From Sialis fuliginosa (lineage: Eukaryota; Arthropoda; Insecta; Megaloptera; Sialidae): DNA of 64,000 bases. Of this stretch, positions 35,281-47,289 are shown piece after piece. The stretch spans positions 28,836,151-28,900,150 of the forward strand of contig OY540814.1 in NCBI GenBank assembly GCA_961205875.1, in the 5' to 3' direction. The notes beneath the pieces are model-generated. The model worked only from the letters and a program-made list of their open reading frames with translations. It searched no databases and had not been told where the DNA came from. The position numbers and the translations under genes were made by a program. Numbering within the stretch: the stretch's first letter is position 1; every line of letters starts with the position of its first letter.

Positions 35281-35502
35281 GTTGCTCTCTCTGTATATAC
35301 CTCCTACACCTAGGGGGTACGAATCGGGCACGTTCGGGTATCTCCGTACGTACTTGCGTGCGTTTCGCTACGGCAAAGCCGTGGTCTCCGCGGCGGCGAA
35401 GCGGGACGCTGAAAACAAAACAGTTCCGAACGCACGAGGTTCGCCGCCTCAGTATATCAGTTGACTTCGTTCCGTTGCAAGTGCTAACACTGCCTCCGGG
35501 CC
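35281..35502 (+). promoter_or_regulatory. zfh1: zfh1 promoter and 5' UTR
   Basis: GC content rises sharply here and CpG is frequent, unlike the flanking DNA. CTCTCTCTG (a GAGA-type motif) lies near 35284, CACCTAG near 35316, and two arthropod Initiator-like matches, TCAGTA (35449-35454) and TCAGTT (35457-35462), lie 40-55 bases upstream of the coding start. An in-frame TAA at 35485-35487 closes the frame before the ATG. The exact start site is inferred and not shown by the sequence. Confidence 0.55.
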
Positions 35503-35593
35503 ATGGTGGCACGAAGTGAAAGCATGTTTGGGTGTTATGACAGTTATTCATACCGACTATGGAGTCTCGCTAACGTGTGGAGTACTTACCAAT
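35503..35593 (+). CDS. zfh1: zfh1 coding exon 1 (predicted)
   Basis: ATG lies in a strong context (GGCCATGGT). The exon encodes 30 residues plus one base and ends at CAAT|GTGAGT. It is rich in aromatic and serine residues and has no known domain. The phase-1 end fits exon 2, which needs one base upstream, and the GC-rich setting fits a first exon. A second in-frame ATG encodes residue 8. Other first exons further upstream may exist. Confidence 0.65.
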
Positions 35594-38500
35594 GTGAGTA
35601 TTTACAAACTCACCGTTAATTGTGCTTAATATTAACTGCCAATTGTTGTGTTTGTTTTTTTTTGTATAATGAAATTGCAATTTTTTTCGGGATGTTATTA
35701 TAAAGGTAGGATTTATTTTTTGTTTTTATTGCGTTTAAATTTATTTATTTTAATTAAATGTTCCGACTTGTTTTCTTTATCAGGTAATTCCGGTTAAGGT
35801 TTATTTAATTAAATAAATAATTAAAATGCGATAACGTGTTGAAATATTTTTCAATTAGGCAAAAATCTGTTGAAATTTCAAAATAAATAATATTTTGTAC
35901 TTTGTTCTGTAGTATTTATATACGAAGGTAAATAGTAAATAGCATTAATATGCTTACTAATGTCTGTAGGTATTGATAAACAAATAAATAAATAAATACA
36001 TTTGACGTTCGAAAATAAATGATTAAGTTCTGAGAATGTCATTTTGATAAAAATTGTATGAATAATAAAATTGAACTTCAAACTAATAAAAATACTGACC
36101 AAACATCTTATCTGAACAAATGTAAAGTTATTCACTGTGTCATCTGAACAATTATAAGTCAACTCGGTTATATTTAATTAAACGAAAATATTTACAACGA
36201 CAATAAATAGTTAATTGAAGTCATTTAATTGTAAATATAGAGAATGGGACAGTAATAAGTGTGTATACGTCTATTTTAATTGTCTATGATCATTATTGCA
36301 GATAAGTTCACGTTTTTGTTGAGTTAGTCGGGGTCAGTTAGGGACCTTTAGGGTTAGCTATGGTCGCTTTAAACTAAACTATAGTAAGTGCACGTGTTAC
36401 AACTGCAATATATATTTAAATTAATCAAATATTTAAGAGCCTCAAAGGTTAAATGAAAAGTTCACAGCGTCTTAGAAAAATTGCGTGTAACATTTAATTT
36501 AAAAAAATAAAAATTCCGAGTCGTTAAGTCGGAAAAAAACATCATAATAGATTGATTTATTGCGTTCTTTAGCACCCATATTTTTTAGTATGGGTCAAAA
36601 TAGTTTTTGATAATATTTCGCGCGTTGACCTACTTTATTTTTGGTAGTGTTGTGAAATTTAGCGAAATGTGACGTATTTTGTGTATAAAAACACCTGACT
36701 GGCGCGAGAACATTATGCCCTCCTTTTACCTGAGGCTAACCAATCAGAGACAAGCACAGGTACGCAAAGAAGGTGGAGTTACCTTGATAATCTTACACCT
36801 TTTACTATACCTATGTTTTTTGTTTCCGACCAATAGAATGTATACTTTTCTTATCTAGAATCAACAGTTTTTTTTAATACATTATTAATATTTACAAATT
36901 TATTAATTTTTATCAATCAATGTCAAGAAATCTTGTTTTTTTTTGTGTTTAGTCATTAATTTTTATATCAAATATTTTTTTTTTACATTTAAAATAATCG
37001 TCTGATAATATGTATATATGTATATATATAATAATAATATTTTAATGAATCAATTTTTGCGCACATGTGCACAAAGTTATTTTTGTAAAATTGACCCATT
37101 TATTTTCGTAGAAAAGTTCATGTAAAAAAGTATAAACAAAAAATAGAAACAAAATTTATGTATTCTCTAAAAACGCGGACAGTGAACAGTCGAGACACAA
37201 ACCGTTGTAAAGTGTGTAGTTTGGCAAAACGCCGCGCGGTAGCAGCACCTCTTTGATCGTGTAAATTTATTGAAAACACGTTTTTTTTTAAATTCTAATT
37301 TTTGATTATTTTTTTCAATATTTTTTCCTATGTTTTTAATTAATTTTATTTATATATATGTACCTACATATTTTTTTAAATTATTTTAATATAATAAAAT
37401 ATAACTAATATTTAGAGGGGGCCCACTGAATTGATTGATTATTTTTTACAATATTTTTTTCTATGAAATGAAAATGTTTTTAATTAATTTTATTTATATG
37501 TACCTAATTATTGTAATATAATTAATATTTAGGGGGGGCCGTTGAATTGGTAGAATGTAGGGGGTCATATTTCTTATTTAAATATATTTTTTATCGATAT
37601 ATGTATAGTTGTACTTATTTATTAGGTATTATTAAAATTAAAAAAAAAAAAAAAACACGTCGAAATTTTCTCGGTATTAAAAGTAACATAGAATTGATTG
37701 AAAGAAACAGTTATAAGAATTATATGGAGTCATAAAAGCCACATAGCGCAACGTTGTAAATAGGTATACCCTATAATACCCAGCTTTGTATCTTTCCCGT
37801 CGTTTATTTTTATTTATTACACACTTATAAGCGAAACCTCTTATTTATGTTTACTACAAATTTCAATATATCATATTAATATGTTCTCAAATATTTTGGC
37901 GACACAAATTATTGACATTTTCTGGATATTTTTGTTGTAAAAAAATATATAATAACTAATTTTTTTTTTAAATAACGCAAATTCTTTATCGCATTCGACT
38001 GAGAATTACCCGTTTTTAATATTTTTAATAAGGTATTTATAAATATAGTAAAACTTCGATATAACGAACCTGGTTCGGATATATCGGACAAAAATCTCTG
38101 AAGAAAATTAAAAATTAAAACAGTAGCATAATGAATAATTAATTTTTAACTATCTACTGCATTTAAACGTTCAGGATGGGGTGTTTTTTTTATTAGTTGC
38201 ATTATTAAGCTATCTATTGACATTTTATTTATTATTCTACGATTAGTAATTTCGGAGATATAAGCATTCAAAATGTGGCATATTTCGTTGCAGAGGAAAA
38301 CTCGTTAATACCGCCGGAAAGAGAGTAGTTTTACGACAAAAAATTTGTGAAATTAAACATGATCTTAATTAAAAATATGTAATAATATAAGGACAAACAG
38401 AAAAAAATAGTTTACTTCTTTATTTTTTAATATGCGCGTTCGGAAAACTTTTTATTATGTAACGAATTTTCGACTTTATCAAATACCCCGTCGCACACAG

Positions 38501-41500
38501 CAAGAAAGACACTAAAACCTTCCCAAAACGTGTAGAATAGCGGATTTAATAACTTCAAATTGCTAATAATTATTACAATTTTAACATACAAAATACATTT
38601 TTTGTAAATAATAGGTTTAAGCCATGTTTTAGCATATTTCCGCCGAATTTTTAATAATTATTGATAAGGGGTAAAAAAACATCTACCAAGTAAATGCACA
38701 GTGCTTTCTCGTGCTAAATTCACCAAAGGTAGTTAATTATTCAACAATTTAAGTAAAAACCGATGCACCTGATTATGTTTTCGTATATTTTTAATTTTTT
38801 AGCAATTTTAATCTAAAAATTCATGTGTTATGCGTGTGACAAGGATTCAGGGGACTGACTGACAGACAGACAGACACGGAACGAAAAGTGTTTGTCTTGT
38901 CGTGAAACGGAAAGATCAATTTAAAATTTTGAAATCGACATTTTTTTACTCAATCTGAAACGATCACAAAGCTTCTCGTATCTTCGATATTGCGAGGAAG
39001 CAAAATAAAATAATTTATATATTCCATATCATTTCTCTTTCCATCCGCAAGAGTAAGATTAAATAAACATACGTAATAAACAACTGCATTATCATAGAAA
39101 ATAAATTATAAAAATATAAAATAAAAAATACATAAATTACACTTCTCATACCTCTTCCGTCTATAACAAGAGCTTACGTGGGCGTATAACGTTGGGGGGG
39201 AAGAGGGGGGGGGGGGGTAGATATACTTGTCACATATCATTCATGCGATGCTGTGATTCGAACACAATTTTTCCATGTGTTTGTGTGTTTATCAGTCACA
39301 GGAAAATCCTGTGTTAGATAGACAAATGCCATATGATTCACTTTAGTTGTTGTATACTCGGTGATATATTGAGAGAATGATGATGTGTGGGGGGGGGATA
39401 GGGGGGAGCTTCTCTCTGACCACCTGCATGGTGTCCACAAGGCAGGAGTTTGTCTGGATTATGTGGGATTTAATAATGAACACTAAATCTACGGCCTACT
39501 AATTAATATAATAAAAATATGTTAAATTAAAATGTAATTTTGTAATTTGTTTTAAACAATAATGAAAGTTAATCGGTAAAAAATATATTTACGGCAACAA
39601 TCCGAAAATGCAAAAATCAGTTCAGTAAAACCTAAATAACTTTCTTGTTTCAATATATATGGATAAGATATATACATCATTTGAAAGGGTATAAAAACCT
39701 CTATAATTTAAGATAAACTAAATTGCTCTAAGATGGTTTGCTCAAAATATATGTTTTGGCGGTAATTTTTAATATTTTAAAATTAAACTCGGTAGTTTTA
39801 CTTAGGGTCATAAGTAGTACATTTCCCCTTATTTTTAATAAAATATTCATGTTTGTTGCAAAAATTTGATAATCGAAATTAAAAAAAATCAAAAATTATT
39901 ACAATTATTGTTAGTTAATTTTCGGAATAATTTTATTTTAATTTTTTTACATATTTTTTAATATGTATATACACTTTTTTAACCGTCTTAAACTAAATTA
40001 AGGTGTTTTAAAAGTAGATTAATATTTATTATATATAATAAGTACCTACTCACCTATTGCAGTAATAATATACAAAATATTGAAATAAACAGAATTGATT
40101 AGAATTATTAATGATCAAAACATTTTGTGGTTATCCCGTGCAGTACATTCATACTCACGAGACTGTTAGATGCATTATAAATATGATTCATTTTGTTTTT
40201 CTTTGTGTGCATGATTCAGATATTAGCTACCGGTGTAGGACTATCTATCAAATTAAATAGAACTTTATACAAGGGGCGATCTATAACTCCTTTTGTCAAA
40301 TTATATTTATTTTAAATTTACGATGTTTCAATATGATAAGTAACCCGACGTGAGAGTAAGAAATTTTTAAATTTTGGATCGTGAGCGTGCGTTTATATTA
40401 ACCCTTTCGTTACGAGCAGCACAAATAATAAATTAATAAAAACCACTAAGCTGTTCGAAAATGGAGCAATCCAGCCGAAAAAACTACGAGTACAAAACAA
40501 TATCATTATAAAAATTTTAACGTACCTATATAATGTCCATACCTATTATATTTTTATTTAATATAATAAACATGAAACTAGAAACCGTTGTTAAACAGGG
40601 GATTACTTATAAAAAATAATATTAGAACCGCATGAACTGTTTTTTTTTTTAATAACGTAAATTCAAATTTGTCTATAGTCCCATTAAGTTATGATTTTTT
40701 TTCTTATTTTGTTGATATTTTTAAGACAAATTGAAAGGACCCCGCAGTTTTTGATAGGGAAATGGCTTTCAGTCAATCTCTTTGAAACCAACTGGAAAAT
40801 ATTCTCTAAATCATCCCGATTAAAAGTCTCAATGGTCGCAACCGCCTAAGTTCCCGAGGTCTCGCGCAAAAAGCTGTTTTGTACCTAATAATGTAATAAA
40901 AAAATCGATATAGTACAGGACATTTTGAACAAAGAAATTAATTTTTATGTATCGTTTTGTTTATTTAATTTCTAGATTTTTATGTTGTTAAAGTTTGTAA
41001 GTTCTAGCAAATTGTTTTATGGATTATAATAAAGTTTTTATAAAACATGTTAAGGTATGTGTAGTGCCGTCAGCGCCAGCTACTAGCGATAGTATTAAAA
41101 ATATTAAATTGTAAAATAGAAACAATAAAAAATTAGTTGTCATAAAAATATAACTTAGATTTGTAACACACTTATGGGACACCTTATATAAATGTAACTA
41201 TTTTAAAAATATGCTGCTTGTCTAGCCTGACAACTTTTGTATTTAAAGTTTCCTTCCATTTGTTATAATAAATTAAATATTGAACTTGGGAAATCCTGTA
41301 CTATATCGATTTTTTTATTGCAGTATTTGGTACAAAACAGCTTTTTCCGCGAGACCTCGGGAACTTAGGCGGTTGCGACCATTGAGACTTTTAATCGGGA
41401 TGATTTAGGGAATATTTTCCAGTTGGTTTCAAAGAGATTGACTGAAAGCCATTCCCCTATCAAAAACTGCGGGGTCCTTTGGTGCATGAATTAATTGAAC

Positions 41501-44500
41501 ACGAATTATAGAAGTGAATATATCAAAATATACTTACTTATATATGTACAATACACGTAATCCTAATTATCTATTATGACCAATGTGGTTTTGACATTAC
41601 TCATATTTGATTTTTAATAAACAATGTGTATTAAAAAATATATTACGAAGATCCCGCTGTATCCCAATTATTATCGTAGTTTTTTAACCGCAGTTTTTAT
41701 AATTATCTATTTGTTCGCGTTTTTTTTATAACATTTGAGAAATTGCGGTGGAAATTTTATATTTATATGAATTTACTTTTAAAAACACTCTTAAGAATTG
41801 AAAGTCATTGTTTAAAAGTTATAATTAGATATTTGTTTATTTATTAATGTTTATATACGTACCGAAAAAAATTATATAATTTAATTTGAAAATCATCATT
41901 TTTTAAGGCGAATTTATTTATTTTAATTTCTTACAGTAGCATATCATAGAGAATTAAATTTCTTACAAAAGATCCCAAGTGGTAAATTCATAGATCGAAT
42001 ATTTTTAAAGATATGTTCGATTAAACATTATCAAAAAAAAATTATGATAATTTTTAAACAAACATTTCTTAAAATTTATTGGATTTATGAATTGAGCACT
42101 TAATGCTCAACAAAATATTCCCTCGAGAAATTTTCAAAAAAAAAATTTTTCAGCGAGATATTCACGTGTAAGTAAAAAAGTAATTTTTCTCATGTTAATC
42201 AAATCGGTTTGCGCCATCCACAGGTTTGATCTATGAGTCTGAAATTTTGGGACAATTAACTTTTGATCCAATGCTAAAACATAGGCTTGCGGGACCGAAA
42301 AAATAAAAATAAAAAACACCCTAATACATATATTACCTTTTAAATAAATCCATTTGGCTAAAAATGGCGACGCTCTTACTTAGGCGGCTATTACACTATC
42401 AAAGAAATATGATAAAATTTCTTTGATCAAAGAAATATGACAGTGTAATAAGTCAACTTTTATAATATTTACCTTCATAATATTTATATGATCATAGTTA
42501 ATGACAGTCTCTTATATTTTATCAAAGTTTTTTTACGTCAAAAACAAAATGGCGACTACCAAATTATCACTGACAGTTACGGTTACATAATTATTAATAT
42601 ATGAATATCAACAAAATCCAGTATTATATGATAATCTTCTTATTGATTATAAAAACCACAATACACGGTTGTAAATTCAAACCTCGATCGCGTCAATTGA
42701 CGAACATCCACGCACTGATAATCAAAATGCACCAAAAAAGAAGAAAATTTCCCTAGATAATATTGAGAAAATATTATCAAATATTTTATGTAGTGTAATA
42801 GAACAAAATCTCATGTTTGATCAAAGAAAAATGATCAAATCTTTGTCATATTTATTTGATAGTGTAATAGCCGCCTTATTCCCAATATTATCAATTGTAT
42901 CATGTTATTAATTGTGATTTGTATTTGATTCCAGTTCCGTCGTTAGCGAACGGAGCCGCGTTAAAAGAAGACTCCGGCGACGCGAGCAACAATGGCGGCG
43001 AGTACTTCATCAAGTGTCCGCAGTGTCAGAAAGGTTGCGCGAGCTTCCAGGCGCTCAAGGAACACACGGAAACGGCACATGGCGGTGAAGACGGCGCTGC
43101 AGCCGCGGCCGGGGCTTCACCGCCTCCCGCGGCAATCACCGGAGGCCCGTTAGCCTGCTCCCAGTGCTCGGCCACGTTCGCAACCAGAGACCAGCTGGAG
43201 AAACACGAGCTGCTGCATTCGCCAAACGCGCCAGTGGTCAGTGATTTTTTGATTATTATTAATACAGTTTATTCGAAGTCTCGTTTATCTGAAATGCCGA
43301 GTTTCGTACATTCGTAATTATTTCTCCTTCTTCACCTCCCGCCATTCTCGAGTCATGGCGTAAACGAACATATTTTTAATTTTTTTTGATATTCATTGCA
43401 TGCTACGAACGCAACGAAAATCATATCTATAGATTTGAGGTTAGGTCAGATAGAATACATACATATTATAATTTACACTTATCACCGTCGTCACTCGTCA
43501 CCTTGCTCATATTCTAAATTAAAAGTAAAGTAAAATTATTTCACTATTACGATTAATATTAATTAACGATAAATATTAAATACCAAGGTATATAAAGACA
43601 TTTACATACATAGTCTCAATCAGGCCCGGATTTAAAAATTTGCCGCCCCTAGGCAGTTACGAAAATTGCCGCCCTCCCCCTCGAAACTAACAGTTTAATA
43701 AAACTTTTTTTTAATAAAACTCAGGACCTTTTTTTTTTGGTTGCGTCGGTTTCAATTTTTATAAAGTTACATTAGGAAACACTGAAAGACCTTTTTTTTA
43801 GTCCTGCTTGAGTTACATGTATAGAGAAATTATTGCTTATGGATTGAAATTTTTACGTCTCGATTTTCGGATGGTAAACTCATCGAGAATGGAATCAAAA
43901 TCAAATTCAATTCCCACGAATATAACAAGTTTTCAAAGTTTCCACCAAAATTTGCCGCCCTTCAATTCTTGCCGCCCTAGGCAGCTGCCTACTCTGCCTG
44001 CATGGTAAATCCGGGCCTGGTCTCAATAGCTCCTTGTCCAATCAGCGTTGTCGAGGGAATTGACGTCACCACGAAGACGTATTCAAATGTTATAAATGTA
44101 TAATATAATATCAATTACAAGAAATCCTTTATTTATTCTTGTCTTCGTATTTTTTGATATTTTAACAACATATACAATCAAAGAAGTACAAATTCGACAT
44201 TGAAAAATCATAGAAAGCTGTCAAAATCACAGAACGTATTGCCAACTTAAGAATAGTAAAAATGACACTTCCCGAATAGACAAAATTGTCTGTGATAGGG
44301 CTGATTGTCACCAAATCACGCTGTAAGACAGTTGAATGTATATATATTAATATTCAGAAATGGGAGTAATCAAATATCAACAAGTATTTCTAATTCAGTA
44401 CATTTAATTAATAAATAACCATTACTGGGGTCATATCCAACACTGGTGCCAGTATATCTTATATACTTTTAATGAATCCGTAAAATCTGTCTGAAAAGAG

Positions 44501-47257
44501 TGATAATTTAAAAAACATTTTTTTTTACTATTTCTGATAAAAAAGTAATTAAAAAACCTTGTGCTAATTTATTGTAAGCAAGTTCAATGTTTCTTTAACT
44601 AGTTCAGATAATTCAATAAAAACATTTCATTGACTAACCAAGGAAAATATTTTCAAATTGAAATAATAATTTATTTTTAATTAATTCATGAAATATAAAC
44701 ATTTAAGTCGTCTATTAAGTATATAACAATTATCTATTAATTAAACGGACCCTAGAAATTTCATGTGTGGTTCTAATTTAAAAAACTCGTTTCAATATTA
44801 ACATATGTGACCTCGCGCAATCCTGTAAACGACGTCATTATAAAAGATGCACGCACATTTCTCAACAATATGTACTATTTTATAATTCGGCGGTTCGTAA
44901 ACGATGGTTCGCGACCTCCCCCCCCCCCCTTCTCCATGTTTTTAAAATACATGTTCTAATGACTATACTAGCTTTAAAACAACTTGGGACTTCCAAAAAA
45001 ACTCTTTTAGGATTTTTTTTGGCCACGCATTAAAATAATTAATAACAAATGTTTTTCCACATGAAAGATATGTATTTACAGAAAACATTGTAATTTTTTT
45101 ATGGCAAAATATTCAAAAATAAGTGGGATACAGCACAAAAAAAAGTGTTTTGCCGTGATCACTGCTGCTCGTCACTAGATCATCTGAAATAAATAAAAAC
45201 ATAAGGGATCATTAGCTAATGACATAATGCTCCGGATGAACGAAGGGATTTGAAAAATTTTAAATTTTCACAAAATGGCGGATATTGAAAGTCAAAATTC
45301 TTTATTCGACTAAAATTTCACTCGCATTTTCGTCCAAAAAAAATCCTTCGTTCATCCTGAGGACAATTATATATAGAATAAGTGAGAAAAATTTCAAACC
45401 AATCGGCAAAGCCGTTCTCAAGTTACAGTGATCACCGACTTCGAAAACATGGTTTCGAAAAAAACGCGTTTAAAGTTTTGAGTACGATTTGCATTATCAA
45501 ATATTTTATGTAGTGTAATAAAACAAAATCTCGTATTTTATCAAAGAAATATGATCAAATCTTTGTCAAAGATCCTTGACATATTTCTTTTGATAGTGTA
45601 ATAGCCGCCTAACTCATTATGATTTTTTTTGTATGTTAAAAAATTCGACGATTGAATTTTTCTGCATTTGAAAAATCTGGCGACCCTGTTCGTAAATGAC
45701 AAAATGTTAACAACCGCTGATCTAGCGTATTAAACAAAGAACACATAGAGAGATATTAGTTTAAAAACAACGTCGCTACTCGCATTCCTTCCACATGACC
45801 GCACCTTTCAATTGCTAAAGTTCGTCGGATCATAACTAAAAAAACAAACTTATTGTGAGGTACAATCAGACTCGTACCAATTGACTCCTTGACATTACCA
45901 TGACATGATAGAGCGCACTTCAGGGCCGGCTTTTAACTTCAACTCATTATAAAGAAATTTATTTATAAATATCGGTATGGAGAACCATACACGACTTCAA
46001 TTTTTTTAAATGTAATTTTTATTTAAATATTTTATTTATATAACCTACTACTATGAATATAAATTTCGTAATACATAAAAAACATATATACTTACAACGG
46101 TTACAGCAGTTATTGCCATCCTTAATATATATAAAGCTCAACGTCTGTCTGTCTGTCCGTTAGTGACCTTATCACTCGAGAACCACGTATCCGATTTACG
46201 TGTTTTTTTTTTAATTCATAGGCACTTTCTCTGGCCAGGTTATAGGCTATATTTTGTTACGTTAGGTAACATAACAACTAAGCAGTGACGATAATAGTAA
46301 AGCAAGTCGGAAAAAAATTTGCCGTCGGCGCGCTATTTTGCAATACGCTGCCTAAACCGTTCAAGATTGAACAAAAATTGTGTAGAATCAAAAGATCTAC
46401 TATAAAATCAGCGACACGATATGTCTAACTTTTATATTTAAGCTATAATAACTGCTTTTATGTTACAAAGAAAATTTAAAATATTTGGATTTTGTTGACG
46501 TAGAAACGCACGGTACGCCATTGCAATCACCCTAAAAAAATATTTTGATAAAACAAAGTTCCAAGTCGATTTAAGGTTCATAAATCCGAAACGAAAGAAG
46601 ATTAAGTAAAAAATCGAACTTAAAAATAATTCTTAGTAAGTATTTTATTCAAGTAAAGAAATTTAAAGTAACCTATGTCGTTTCTCAGGATACAAGCTAA
46701 ATTTCATCAAGATCGGTTCAGCAGTTTAATCGTGAAAAGGTAACAAAAAGACACTCTTTCGCATTTATAATATTAGTAGGTGGATTTAAAAATCATTGAA
46801 ATAAATAAAAATGAATATTCGTCATAATTTTCTTCTCGACTGCAATAATAATTTATTAATTAATTACTCCAAATCCGGCTCTACAAGTTCGCGTCTCCGT
46901 ATTGGTAAGCTAAATTTCATCAAGATCGGTTCAGCAGTTTAGCCGTGAAAAGGTAACAAAAAGACACTCTTTCGCATTTATAATATTAGTACGGATTTAA
47001 AAATCATTGAAATAAATAAAAATGAATGTTCGGCATAATTTTCTTCTCGACTGCAATAATAGTTTATTAATTTAATTACTCCAAATCCGGCTCTACAAGT
47101 TCGCGTCTCCGTATTGGTATGTCGTGTCCATATTGGTCCAAACGTCGCCGCCAACCAATTGGCCCCTGATCTTCTCAGATCGTTATGAAATGACGTCATC
47201 ATGTTCAACCACACCATCTTTGTAATGAGTTCTACAGATTGTGTGTATGTGCGTTTC

Positions 47258-47289
<32 letters not shown>

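Larger units (their letters stand above)
35594..42934 (+). other. zfh1 intron 1
   Basis: The intron runs GTGAGT to TTCCAG over 7.3 kb. The first kilobase or so seems free of repeats and holds a cluster of CACCT/CAGGTA sites at 36692-36800 and a second GC-richer patch near 37190-37250. Repeats follow: a pogo-like terminus near 38046, repeat R7 at 38675-39002, a G-rich tract near 39193-39218, a long inverted repeat at 40734-41480 and a MITE ending 59 bases before the acceptor. No other gene is seen. Confidence 0.7.

Noticed and set aside
35201..35551. 116-codon minus-strand frame over the zfh1 promoter
   Set aside because: It is antisense to the GC-rich 5' region of zfh1, has no domain, and the + strand has a better explanation as UTR and first exon.
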